Assembly: GCA_016858145.1 (NCBI GenBank)
Contig: JAEHOE010000164.1
Coordinates: 62,001 to 126,000 of the forward strand
DNA length: 64,000 bases
Origin: Edaphochlamys debaryana
Taxonomy: Eukaryota; Chlorophyta; Chlorophyceae; Chlamydomonadales
Reading direction: 5' to 3'
In this document: positions 48,801-60,100 of the stretch, one piece after another
Numbering within the stretch: position 1 is the first letter of the stretch
Layout of the letters: every line of letters starts with the position of its first letter
Position numbers and translations under genes: made by a program
Notes under the pieces: model-generated
The model's input: only the letters and a program-made list of their open reading frames with translations
Database searches by the model: none
What the model was told of the DNA's origin: nothing

Positions 48801-49425
48801 ATTGCGGCCGCCCACCAACCCGCATGCTGCCCTCGCAACCCGCATGCTTGCAGGCACTTCGATACCGGAGGATGCTGCTCCCGACATCCTCCTGAGCCGG
48901 GCCGACGTCCTCCTCAGCGCGGCACACAGCTCTTACGTGCCGCTGCCGTTCCCCTGCGCCGCGGTCGGCAGCGGCTCCACCTGCTCCCTGCCACCCATGA
49001 CGGGGGCTGCGTTTGTGCACCTCAGCAACGCCATGGGCAGCCTCACGACCGACGCCACGGCCGCAGCGCCCGGCACCCGGCGCCTCGGCCCCAGCCGCCT
49101 TCTCAACGCGACAGCAGCAGGCGAGACGGGCCCGAGGGACAGCATCAGCCTTCAGCGTTGCGTCTCGGGCGCGGGCCAGCCGTCTGCCGCTGGCTCAGGC
49201 CTGTTGGGGCTTCAGGCGTTTCTACCCGCTGCTGCCGGCGCTGGCGGGATGGCCCCGCTCACGCCGCCCCTGCTGCCGTCGCAGCTGCTGGCGAACGCCC
49301 ACGCTTCGGAGCAACTGCAGGCCCAGATGCAGATGCAGCAGCAGCAGCAGGCGCAGATGCTGCAGCAGTGTACGCAGCGGGAGGCTTCTATGGTTGAGAT
49401 CTACGCGGGCCTAATGCGGGAGTGA
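45873..49425 (+). CDS. Gene F: single-repeat MYB-like (R3-type) protein, 719 aa
   Basis: Predicted transcription factor. Exons: 45873-46042, 46444-46492, 46768-46871, 47160-47269, 47491-48645, 48854-49425, in phase. A basic segment (KEKRAAPRKRR, about 26-36) precedes the repeat and is a likely nuclear localisation signal. The MYB repeat is W38-x18-W57-x18-F76; its helix FKQKSDNDLKN has Leu where most paralogues have Val. The family block follows (NIFHSALRSK ... RAYAQAVGANCDE ... RQQAYEAAKR). The tail has an MDVDPS motif, leucine-rich low complexity and a Q-rich segment (LQAQMQMQQQQQAQMLQQ), and ends in ASMVEIYAGLMRE. The first intron splits the Trp codon (TG|G) and has a GC donor (ATG|GCAAGT). 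The start is the first of two adjacent in-frame ATGs. TGTAA at about 50239 is a possible poly(A) signal. Confidence 0.85.
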
Positions 49426-51772
49426 GCACGCCTAGGGCTCGGACGCGCATGATGACGGATAAAGAAGAGGCAGGTCATGGACGGGGCCATGTATGATGTA
49501 TGGCCTCGCTGAAGAGGGTGGCAAACGATGCTGGCTCGCTCGATCGCCGCTTCGGGAGCCCTACCCCGATCAGCACTAGCTCACAATCATTGACAGCAAC
49601 TACAAGCTGTGTGGAGTGGCTGGATAACGCGCATGATGAGAACACTGCAATAACTGAGCGTGCTGGCAATGTCACGCATAGTGGGGCGGCCAAACAGGCC
49701 GGTTCTGTGATGATATGAGTTAGAGGCTCTCTGCCAACTGGCTGATTTTACGCTTTGGCGGAGTTAGTGTTGCTGTGGTGGTCTCAACAATAACGTTGAA
49801 CCTGAGGTGCAGGGGTAGCGGGCAGTTTTTCCTCCTGCCCAGCAGCGTTATAAGGCGCTCAGGCTACCCTACTCGGGGTTGGTCAAGTGAGCCACTGATG
49901 TTGTCAACATAAACTGGGTCGTGCTTTGCATGGGTGGCTAGCGGTTGATCGAGGTTACTGCGCTCGAGCACGCGAAGAAGGTTATGGGCTGCGGTGTACC
50001 GCTACTTTACTCTGCTTGCTTGGGCGATGGCGCTGGATGCCATTAGCGATGCTCATGGTTGCTTGGGCTTGGAGAAGAGCGTTTCAATAATAGGGGTCGA
50101 CACAAGCGGCGGTTAAACGCGCGCACGCCTGGTACACCGGCCTTGAGCTACCCACATCGCTACAGTTACTGTTGCATCGGAGATTGATGCTGGCTCAAGG
50201 AAGTGTGGCTAGTTTCCTGTGCTGCGTAATGGGCGGGCTGTAAGGTGGGAAAAGTGTTCACATGAATGGATGGACAAACAACCTATGTAGGTTTCATTGA
50301 GCTAGGCCCGGGCATGCAAGCCCCGGGTCAATGTAGCTGCGCACCGATAAATTGCGGGAGTTAAGGTATGCTTGGCTGGCTGTGCTTTTATGCTGCCCTT
50401 AGGCAAAACAGGCATCCGAATCGTCTGGATGGAGCTTTTTATGCTGACTCTGGACTCCGGTGTGTCTCGCAGAAGAGTAGGGTGCCGAGGGAAGAGTAGG
50501 GTGCTGCGGACGAGCGGGCGTCTGTTTGGCGCTTGTAGCGCTTGTCGGCTGTGTGGGCTGCTGGTCCTCGAGTGGGCGTAAGTATGATATGACCTTGACG
50601 CATGCCCTCTGGTTTGCCAACGCAAGCGGCCTTTAGCTTCATAACCGGGTTCCCGGATGCGCTTGCGCTTTGCCGTGATTCGTGATGTCAAGCACTCTTT
50701 TATTACACCTAGCCGTGCCTCATCACGCGCGCGCCACCCAGTCCCATCACACGAGTTTCTGGAGATGTGTGCGCTGGCTGAGGCAATCAGCGGCTTGTGC
50801 CGTGTGCTGAGCCTTACAAATAAGTTGCTGCAGCGAACCGGACAACAAATAACGGTTGTGTGTGTGGTACCCGGTGCTGCTGGCAAGTATCGCTGCCTTT
50901 GGCGAGCAATCTATCAATCAATAAGCGTGCATCGACGCAGTTGTCTGATGAACGGTCCTTGGGGGGTCGGTTCCTCTGCCGCGCTCATGTAGCTGCTGGG
51001 CGGGGTGGTTGCTACATTTATACTGCTGCTAGTAGATGCTGTGCACGTTGCCGCGGGTATGTATGTGCTGGGTTGGGAGGGCAAAGCCCCGCCCCGTGCA
51101 GCACACAAGCAGCGAGCGAGCGAGGCTACCGTGTAGCTAGTGTGCGGGTATGTAGTTCCACGCGGACTGTCTACGAGCGAGGGGCCGCGGTAGTATGTTG
51201 TTCCTGACGGGTTCGTTGGCAGCGGCGGAGGACAAGTGTCCCTACCCCCGGAGCGAGGGGGCCAAGCGTGCGTTGTAACGCCGTTTCATTCCTGCAACAT
51301 GGTGCACGTGTCACGGGACACGTCTCCCCTTCAGCCCCACCTGGCTACCACTGGCAGCCCCGGGGGTTTGAAGGCAAATGAAGCGCAATGCAGTGTAGTG
51401 CAGGAGGGCAGGTTCGGCCGGGGCCGGCATGCATTGCTTTCCTGCTCGCTTGTCAGGCGCTGCGCGATTCAGGCTTGGTGTAGGTTGTACGCTTCCTTAA
51501 ACCTCCCCCCCCTACTCACTCCCTGACAAGCCAGCAGGCTTCAGCCCGGCGGTGTGCACGAGCTCCGTCCAGCGTTGCTATCTTATTTTGGAATAGCTGA
51601 GTTTTCCAGGGACTAACCCCCTCCGGATTAGCTGAGTGCATGTAAGGACTGAGGCGCTGCCTGCAGCCCAATTAGCTGAGTGATAGCCCAATTAGCTGAG
51701 TGACGGGCAGGGGGCACCGCAGGCACAAAAGTTGATTTTCGAAGGGGCGGGCCGTCGGGCCCTCTATCGGCC
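49426..51772. other. Spacer downstream of gene F
   Basis: No gene is supported; it probably includes the 3' UTR of F. Near 51590-51705 the phrase TTAGCTGAGTG occurs three times, and once more at about 52618, so it brackets the minisatellite that follows. The minus-strand frame 50302-50886 has no recognisable features. Confidence 0.5.
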
Positions 51773-52376
51773 CAGCGTGCGGCTGCAACACTGCTCCGCC
51801 AGCCCACCCCTGGCCCCGCATGCGGACTGCACGCAAACGTTCTCTTCCCTTGGCACCGCTTCAGCACAGGCCCTTCCAGCGTGCGGCTGCAACACTGCTA
51901 CGCCAGCCCACCCCTGGCCCCGCATGCGGACTGCACGCAAACGTTCTCTTCCCTTGGCACCGCTTCAGCACAGGCCCTTCCAGCGTGCGGCTGCAACACT
52001 GCTCCGCCAGCCCACCCCTGGCCCCGCATGCGGACTGCACGCAAACGTTCTCTTCCCTTGGCACCGCTTCAGCACAGGCCCTTCCAGCGTGCGGCTGCAA
52101 CACTGCTACGCCAGCCCACCCCTGGCCCCGCATGCGGACTGCACGCAAACGTTCTCTTCCCTTGGCACCGCTTCAGCACAGGCCCTTCCAGCGTGCGGCT
52201 GCAACACTGCTACGCCAGCCCACCCCTGGCCCGGCATGCGGACTGCACGCAAACGTTCTCTTCCCTTGGCACCGCTTCAGCACAGGCCCTTCCAGCGTGC
52301 GTGCGGCTGCAACACTGCTCCACCAAATGTTCTCTTCCCTTGGCACCGCTTCAGCACAGGCCCTTCTAACACTGCC
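51773..52376 (+). repeat. 104-bp minisatellite, five full units plus a truncated sixth
   Basis: Units start at 51773, 51877, 51981, 52085 and 52189 (exact 104-bp period), and a last partial unit starts at 52293. Each begins CAGCGTGCGGCTGCAACACT and contains CCGCATGCGGACTGC and CTTCCCTTGGCACCGCTTCA. The units are nearly identical (single changes such as GCTACGCC against GCTCCGCC). Both strands carry long frames through the array; because 104 is not a multiple of three they cycle frame and are not evidence of a gene. Confidence 0.95.
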
Positions 52377-52710
52377 CCCCCAGGCCCCAGCCCCGCCTGC
52401 GGATGGGCACCACGCCATTCCTGTGAAACACCTGATACGCGGGCCTCTTCCCTTTCTCCCCGATCGCCAGGTGCTGCGCGTCTGGCACCTCCCAGCCCGC
52501 GCCGTCCAGCCTAAGAACCCGCGGCGCGCTCTGCCGTTTGCTTGAGCGCAGGGAAGCTGCACGGTCGGGCGGCGAGGGACTTAAACATGTAACGAAAGAA
52601 GCGAGCTGGCGCAAAAATTAGCTGAGTGCTAGTGAGGAAAACTTCTTCCAGGCACCGAAATGAGTCAAGTTTTCCATGGAGAGACATGCCCAATTTCCAA
52701 AATTTTAACC

Positions 52711-53466
52711 CGGGAGGCCCGACGTCTTCTCTCTGACACCTGAACCGAAGTTTACTGAGAAGAGCGTACATCTGTCAAATGCTTGGCGTCGACCATAAGG
52801 CCAGGGCTCGTCAACGTAGCGACATGGGCTGGCAACTGGTGTCGCTCGAAGCCCGGCTGGCCCCAGCTCCACCCAAGGTTCGTGAGACTTGTAAAGCCTA
52901 GCAATGACTCGTTGCTAAGGAATTCAGATACGGTCCCAGAGACGAGTCCCGGGCTAGTGAGACGTTAGATCCTAGAGGAAACGGCGCAGGCCTGCGCTCT
53001 CTGCTCGCACCCGCTCGTTTGCGCGGTAGGTATCAGCTTACTATTTTGAGACAGTGCGACGGGATAGCTGAACACACACGTTGAGGGACCTTGTTTCGCT
53101 GCGAAATCCCCATGCAGCAAATCCAATCCACAACCGACAACTGCCTGACGATGGGCTGATAGGGCGTCGGGCCGGCCGCAACAGTCACCAGGTCCAAGCT
53201 CGGGCCCTAGCTCCGCCGCAGGTGTCGCTCATGCCCTCCCCACGTCGAGTATTGGTGGCGGAGGCGGTGAAATATCACCCAGCGCAATATCCCGAGGAAA
53301 CGGTGCCCAGGTCGCGATTCGGCCGGCTCCACCGTCGGCCCCAAACAACTCCAACCCCTCCCGCCACGCACCCCTTCCTGGCCGCGCGCGCTGACGACGC
53401 CCGACCCTCGTCCACGGCCTTTGGGTGCGCCTCTGCTCTGCCGGCGGAGTGGCGGCGGCCGTCTAT
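52711..53466 (-). repeat. 756-bp inverted duplication, left copy
   Basis: Reverse complement of 56374-57129: same length, four substitutions by my count, no gaps. The right copy is the immediate 5' flank of gene G, so this is a displaced, inverted copy of that flank. The minus-strand end (52711) now leads into unrelated sequence. Confidence 0.92.
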
Positions 53467-53830
53467 CCGCTTCCGCCGCCCTGCTGCCCCAAGCCCCGCC
53501 CGCCCACTGGTCTCGCGTCGCCCACCCGCTCCTGCACGAATAAGGTGTCGGAGGGGTGGGCGGCTGAAGTATAAGCAAGGGCTGGATGGGAGGAACGCGA
53601 GGGGTAGATTAGGTAGATGACAAGCAAGCGTGCCTGCATGCGTGTCTTGCGTGTCCGTCCACGGGACCCTGGGACCTCCACCTCCAAGCTGCTGCCCCGC
53701 CGTCGGCGGCGGGCTGGGTGAGAGGGGGCTGGGACGAGGTACCAACCGACCACCCTTTCCTAGCAGCCAGGGCGGACGGATCAGTGCAGTATGCAGGCCC
53801 GGACGCCCCTTGATGGAGGCGGGGCACACC

Positions 53831-54025
53831 CTGCGGCGCATAACAAACGGGAGGGAGCCGCAGGGGGGGGGGGGCTTTCGGTCGGCGGCGCATAACAAAC
53901 GGGAGGGAGCCGCAGGGCAGGGGCGGGGACCGGGTGAGCTACACGTGGCGTTTGATGGGGTGTGCACCTTGAGGAGAGGGGACATAGTCCTCTGCGGCGC
54001 ATAACAAACGGGAGGGAGCCGCAGA
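53831..54025 (+). repeat. Three interspersed 33-bp hairpin units
   Basis: GCGGCGCATAACAAACGGG followed by AGGGAGCCGC occurs at about 53831, 53883 and 53991, with 19-75 bp between units. Each unit's ends (CTGCGGC and GCCGCAG) can pair to form a stem. Confidence 0.85.
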
Positions 54026-54763
54026 GTGGGAGTGGACGTGGGGCCGAGAGAGCCAGGATCGAGAGGTGTACGGCCAACCGTGTGAGCACATGATGAACGG
54101 TGAACGGTTACTGGTAGGAGGCGCGGCCGAGGAGGGGCCATCGATACAATACAAGCTGAGCATGGTCATTGCGTGCCAAGGACTAAGGTGGGACCTGAGT
54201 GAGGTCAGTGCAAGTTATGACAGGGACTTGCGTTCTGGCTTGCAGGGGGCAAGCCCGTGAGGTGGGTCGCTTGGCCCCAGCGTTCAGCGCTGTGACCCCA
54301 GGGGGGTCCTTCATTGTAAACACCGAGGACTGGGTGATGAACGTGTCATCAATGCGTCGGCGTACGTGCGTGCGACCTACGTCCACAGCCTTTTGTGCTG
54401 GTGCCGTGGGTCCGCGGGGGGTTGTCGGGAGCGAGCATCCCAGCATCCAAGTTGGGGTATACCCCCTCCATGGGCCCCCCGCAGCCCCCGGGCCCCCCGC
54501 CCGGGCCGCCCTGGTGCGCTTTACGCCCGGCCCGCGGTGCCACAAGCTATGGCTTGCTCAGTACTACACTGTACCACACTGTATCGTCGATAGCAGGGGA
54601 AGTTACCGGCCCGGCGCGAGCTCAAGCAACTGAACATGGCGGTGGCAGCAACCCGAACCCATGCATAGCCTGAGGAGCAACACGTTTTTCCGTTCCCTGT
54701 GATGAACAGCACTATTCAGCTAGGAACGCCGCCGTTGCGTCAAATGTGCGCACTGCTGCCCCC

Positions 54764-54786
54764 CGCGCGCGCGCGCGCGCGCGCGC
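54764..54786 (+). repeat. (CG)n microsatellite
   Basis: 23 bp of alternating C and G, a sequence able to adopt Z-form DNA. Confidence 0.9.
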
Positions 54787-55442
54787 AGCTGTCGAGCGGG
54801 ATGTTGCGCGACCGACTTTGGTCAAACTTAACTACTCAAGCCCGTACAGGACGCGACATTGCTGTCGAAGTACTAAACATATCACGTCCATCGAAGAGAT
54901 AGTTTCAAAACTTTGTCGTGGCTCGATGTGGGATTATGGTCTATCTTTCGGTCGGGCAACCATACATCCTCGGCCCTCAACACCCCCGAAGCTTCGTGCG
55001 GAGCGAGGCACGTCCCCGCGCTTGCTCGGGGCTGGGGCTGGGGCTTGTCATCAGCAGTCCCCATAGTCCCCATCCATTCCCCTCTTCGAGGTATATATGT
55101 AGCTGACACGCATGCATGCACCCGCCGTTCTTGCTTGTCGTCTACCCCTCCCAGCCCTTGCTGTATACTTCACCCACCCCTATGACACCTTCACCTCCGT
55201 TGTTCAAAAGTGCAGGAGCGCACGCAAGACCAAGATGTTTGAGTTAGGGGGAAAGGATGCGATGGTTACAGCAGGAACCGCCTCCAGAAGGGGAGGGGTT
55301 GAGCGAGAGCGCCACCTACTGGGTGTGCCACCTGCACACCGACTCCCACGCAACGTGACTGACTTTCGGTCGTCACACCACGTTGCTAGGGTCGGGCCCG
55401 TAGAGCCCCCCTCAGTACTATTCCACTAATTCCGCTGTGCCT

Positions 55443-56222
55443 TTAATCATCGTCAATCAAGGCCAGGACGCCTGGGGGCTCCTGCACAGTCAATCTGCCA
55501 CCTGAGACTCGCAGGAAAGGGTGGTCCGCCGGTATTGTCTCCCAGCCACTTGGTGGCCTGAGCGCAGCAAAAGAGTGAAGCGCTCCCCAAAACTCAGCTG
55601 ACACCAACACACGTCCACGGTTCAGCACCCCGAGGCGATTCCCATTCTCCCTTGTCGCGTATAGATATCGGCGTCCCTTCTCCATGGCTGTCGTGGCTGC
55701 AAGACACACCACATCCCACACTCTCTGGTCAACTCCCTCCGGCGGTCGAGCCAGCCAAAGATTGAACCGGCGAAGTGGCCAGGTCCATGGCATGCCCTGC
55801 TCGCCCCCTAGACACGCGCACATCTCATCAACCAGGCCCTCAGCCAAGTAGCATTTCCAAAAGTGGTGCAATCTGTCCCCTCCGTGCATCGCAATCTCAC
55901 ATGGGCACGTGGCCGTTCCTTCATGTGCCGAAAAGCCAGTAAAGCCGTTGAGCGCCAAGCGCCAGAAAGCTTCCTTCCACACGTTCTCCCAGCGCAGGGC
56001 CCACAGCCTGCGCAAGGTGGCTTGTAGGTCCAACAGGTCTGACTCGTCCCCTACCCCACCACTCAGCGCCTCTGCCACAAAATTCAAATGCTTGCCTTTC
56101 ACATACTCAAAAGCGGGCTCCATCTGCAGGGCCGTGGCCAAGCTCACCGACAGCCTAGCCGCTGACACAAGCGTCTGTCCGATCCGCCAACCTATGCATC
56201 CCAAGAGGGGGAAAGGAGACAC
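55443..56222 (-). pseudogene. Probable LINE-type ORF2 C-terminal fragment with zinc-knuckle
   Basis: An uninterrupted minus-strand frame of about 259 codons, protein-like throughout. It contains WKEAFWRLALNGF, then C-P-C-x9-DRLHHFWKC, which fits the zf-RVT type Cys/His finger found at the C-terminus of LINE-like reverse transcriptases. Tryptophan-rich segments follow (WPLRRFNLWLARPPEG, VWDVVCLAATTAMEKGRRYL, then HPFLRVSGGRL). From memory, the pattern resembles a family common in volvocine genomes; this is unverified. No reverse transcriptase core is present, so it is either a truncated element or a captured domain. The upstream border may be a 3' splice site (GCATAG at about 56192). The frame's nominal start is GTG, so the true 5' end is unknown. 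Confidence 0.5.
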
Positions 56223-56260
56223 GGGAGACGAGGCACGCGAAAAGCAAGGCCAGCAAATGC
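56205..56260 (+). repeat. Dispersed 50-65 bp repeat, copy 4
   Basis: GGAGACGAGG, then CACGCGAAAAGCAAGGCCAG and CAAATGC. On the minus strand it lies just upstream of the retrotransposon-like frame ending at 55443, which suggests the repeat could be part of that element. Confidence 0.6.
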
Positions 56261-56309
56261 AACGAGTGCCCTGTTTGAGTTATGGGGGCTTGATTGGGGC
56301 GCAGCAGGG

Positions 56310-56367
56310 TATGTAAGCAGGGTGGCGGAAGCGGATAGCTATCCGCTTCCGCCACCCTGCTTACATA
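56310..56367. repeat. Perfect 58-bp palindrome
   Basis: 29-nt arms with no spacer, centred between 56338 and 56339 (...GCGGATAG|CTATCCGC...), and no mismatch. It lies 6 bp outside the right arm of the 756-bp inverted duplication. It would extrude as a strong cruciform. Confidence 0.95.
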
Positions 56368-56373
56368 ACCTCT

Positions 56374-57129
56374 ATAGACGGCCGCCGCCACTCCGCCGGC
56401 AGAGCAGAGGCGCACCCAAAGGCCGTGGACGAGGGTCGGGCGTCGTCAGCGCGCGCGGCCAGGAAGGGGCGCGTGGCGGGAGGGGTTGGAGTTGTTTGGG
56501 GCCGACGGTGGAGCCGGCCGAATCGCGACCTGGGCACCGTTTCCTCGGGATATTGCGCTGGGTGATATTTCGCCGCCTCCGCCACCAATACTCGACGTGG
56601 GGAGGGCATGAGCGACACCTGCGGCGGAGCTAGGGCCCGAGCTTGGACCTGGTGACTGTTGCGGCCGGCCCGACGCCCTATCAGCCCATCGTCAGGCAGT
56701 TGTCGGTTGTGGATTGGATTTGCTGCATGGGGATTTCGCAGCGAAACAAGGTCCCTCAACGTGTGTGTTCAGCTATCCCGTCGCACTGTCTCAAAATAGT
56801 AAGCTGATACCTACCGCGCAAACGAGCGGGTGCGAGCAGAGAGCGCAGGCCTGCGCCGTTTCCTCTAGTATCTAACGTCTCACTAGCCCGGGACTCGTCT
56901 CTGGGGCCGTATCTGAATTCCTTAGCAACGAGTCATTGCTAGGCTTTACAAGTCTCACGAACCTTGGGTGGAGCTGGGGCCAGCCGGGCTTCGAGCGACA
57001 CCAGTTGCCAGCCCATGTCGCTACGTTGACGAGCCCTGGCCTTATGGTCGACGCCAAGCATTTGACAGATGTACGCTCTTCTCAGTAAACTTCGGTTCAG
57101 GTGTCAGAGAGAAGACGTCGGGCCTCCCG
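56374..57129 (+). repeat. 756-bp inverted duplication, right copy (5' flank of gene G)
   Basis: Ends 18 bp before the ATG of gene G, so it probably contains that gene's promoter and 5' leader. About 99.5% identical to the inverse of 52711-53466. Confidence 0.92.
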
Positions 57130-57147
57130 CGTTGGCGCAGTCGCGCA

Positions 57148-60100
57148 ATGGATGAGCCCCTCGAGCCTGGCGAGAGAGCCGATGAGAGCCAGGAGCTACG
57201 TTGCGAGCAGCTGGCAGCAACAGCGGCGCCGCACCAGGGGGCCGGGTCTCGCAGCCCCAGCCCGGCGCACGGCCTTGCGGCCGGCCGCAGCACTGGCCCC
57301 AGCGGCGCTGCAGGTCACGGGACCCACGGCACGGGCGCCGGCCACGGACCCAGCTCAGCGCCTGGAGCGGCCGGCGGGGGCGTGCGGAAAAGCAGGTCCA
57401 AGAGCCGCCGCCACTGGAACCCCAATGAGATCCTGACCTTGGTCCAGCTTCATGCTCAGCACGGCAACAAGTGGGCCGTCATCGCTCGCTCCTTCCGCAA
57501 TCGCTCGGACAACGTGAGCGGGTTCCAGGTTCCGGGTGGGAAGGTCGCGTGATGAGGCTTGGGTCTCGACGGCCCTGCCCTGTCCGTGCTGCCCCAGCCG
57601 TGCTGAGCCTGCCCTCCCACCCCGTTGCCCTCTGCTCACAGGATGTCAAGGTGAGGCCTGCTTTTGCTCACACTGGAGGCAGCGCTGCCGCACACTGCTC
57701 TGGCTAGGTGTCACCGACGGCTGCTGGGGGCACAGCGGTTGGGGGGGCCTTGCTTGGTCTCTGGTTGAGAAGCCTGCCGACCGGGCCCCGGCCGGTTGCT
57801 GCTGTTGCCGCTATTCCTCCCAGCCAAGGAGAGGTATAGAATGTGCCGTGGCCCTTTGAATTGCAAAGGCCCTGTCAGGGACAGTGCCCAAGGCCAACGG
57901 GCGGGGCACTGACCCCCAGCCAGAAGCCCACTGACCCCTTTCCAAGCGCCCCGTCGCGCACCACATGCACCCAACCTCAGCTGCTCTTTACCCTCCTCCC
58001 GCTGCCCTCCTCCCCTTCCACAGAACATCTTCAACAGTGCCCTCCGCGCCGCCAACCGCTCGGCGTCGGCCTCCGCCGCCGGCGCACAAGCCGTCACCGA
58101 CACGAGCACGCTCCTGCGCACCTACGCCGAGGCCGTGGGGCCCAACTGCGACGACGCTCAGCTCAGGTGCGTGCTCCGCTGGGTCCAGGCTGCGAGGGTC
58201 CCGTGTGACGCAGCCTCGTTCCGCTGTCTCGTTCTTGCGCACATTGCCTTTTGAGCCTTGTGGTCCTCAATTATGAGCTGACCGTTTTGCCTTTTTTTCC
58301 CGCAGGCAGCAAGCCTACGAAGCAGCCAAGCGTCGTCAAGAAGAGGATGACCGAGAGGAGGCCGAGGCCGCCGCCGAGGGCAACCTGGCTCGCCAAGCCC
58401 GCTCCCTCCGCGCCGCCTCGGCGCCCAAGCTCGGGTCGACGTTTGTGGATGTCAGGCCGCCGCAGCGCGGAGGTGGGGCCCGGGGCCTGTTTGCGAACTT
58501 CGGCCTTGGACCGTGGGCGCAAATCGCTACGTGACTTTGGACTTGGGCCACGTGCACCTTCGCCTTAGGCCCTTGCTGCTTAGCTAGTGTGCGAATCACA
58601 GACCGAAGCTGCCCTTTAACTCGCCGCCGGTATATATGCCACCCTTTTCCCCCGCCTCGCGCCGCTAACCTCGGCTGCTCCCTCCTCCCACCCCCCTCGG
58701 GCCCACAGCCATGTCGGCCGCCGCTGCCGCGAGCTCCTGCGCTTCCGCGCCCGCCTCCCTCGCCACCTCCGCCGAGGCCACGCCCGGCGGCCGCAGCGGC
58801 CACGCGTCGGCGCCGCTGGCCGGCTCGTACGAGGGCGAGCCGTCGGAAGGCACCGCCGCCGCCCACGGCCGGCCCATGCCGGCGCCTTCGCTCGAGATCG
58901 AGACCGCCCGCCGACGACACTCCCTCGAGGGCTTCGCCCCCGCCGCACGCGCCGCCCCCGCCGCACGCGCGGCCGCCGCCGCCGTTGCCTCGCGGCCGCC
59001 AGCGGCGGCGCTGCCCGGCTGGGCGGCGTCGGGGACCTGGCGGCCGCAGTCGCCGCCGCTGGCGGCGGGGCAGGCCCCGGCGGCGCCGTCGGCTCCCGTG
59101 GCCCAGGCCGTCGACCCCAGGTCCCTGGCCTCAACCATCACGGCACAGCTGCCGCCGGTCGAGCCAGAGGCGCTGGAGCTAGGGCCGGACCCGATCGCCG
59201 CCGCTGCCGCGGCGGCGGCGGCGGCTGCCGCCGCCGCCACGGTCGCGGCCGTGGCGCCGCCGGGCGCGCTGCAGGCCTCCGCCACCGTCGCCGCCGCCGC
59301 CGCGGCGGCGGCGGCAGGCGTGGCGGTGGCGACGGGCCTGGCGCCGCCGGACCGGTCCGGACGGCATGAGTCCGCCGCTCAGCTCTCAGAACTGCTCGTC
59401 CAGCCCTACCTCTACCAGCACGCGCAAGCACAAGCCCGGCTGCAGGCCCAGGCCCAGGCTCAGGCCCAGGCTCGCGCGCAGGCCCAAGCGCAGGCCCAGG
59501 CCCAGGCCCAGGCGCAAGGGCAGCCGCCGGCCGGGGCTCTCAGCCGGCTTCCGCAGTTGCCGCCGCCGCCACCCGCGGCGCCGTCGGGTCAAGCTGCCTC
59601 TCCGACGGTGGCGCTGGCGCCGCCGTCGTTGGCACCGGCCGTCGTCGCCGCCGCCGCGGGCGGCGGCGGCGGCCGCGGCGGCGGTGGTGCGCTCTCTGGG
59701 CAGCAGCAGGCTCCGCTAGCGCCCTTGAGTGGCGGAGGCGGTGTGCTGGGCTCTGGCGGAGGCATGGGGCTCGGCGGGCTCGGGCCGGGGCTGCAGGCGG
59801 CCTCCGGGGAGCACGCCGTCGCCTCCGCATCCACGGCTGCGTCCGGCGTCGTCAGCCGCTCGAGCCTTCTGTCCGGAGGCATGCCGGGGCTCGATGCGAC
59901 GCCCGCCAGCTGGCGGTCTGCAGGTGGGCCCCCGTCCTGCTGCACCGACGCTCCTTTCCGTGCCATCTCATGCAGGTGCTCTCCTGCCGCAAAGCCAACT
60001 TAGCCATGCCCGTCCCGCCGTCGATCGCTTCTCAGTTTACTCGCTGCGCTTTGCTCGGCCCGGCGCCCTGCCATGCCATTCGTGCCCTGGCCCTGGCCCT

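Larger units (their letters stand above)
53467..56309. other. 2.8-kb segment between the inverted arms
   Basis: Holds three hairpin units (53831-54025), a (CG)n run (54764-54786) and a retrotransposon-like minus-strand frame (55443-56222). Nothing else is supported. Confidence 0.6.

Noticed and set aside
51732..52545. Long plus- and minus-strand frames over the 104-bp array
   Set aside because: They are made almost only of the minisatellite and cycle through its three phases.
53081..53620. 179-codon frame with an inverted twin at 56361-56759
   Set aside because: Its similarity to the twin is due to the 756-bp inverted duplication of non-coding flank, not to a shared protein.
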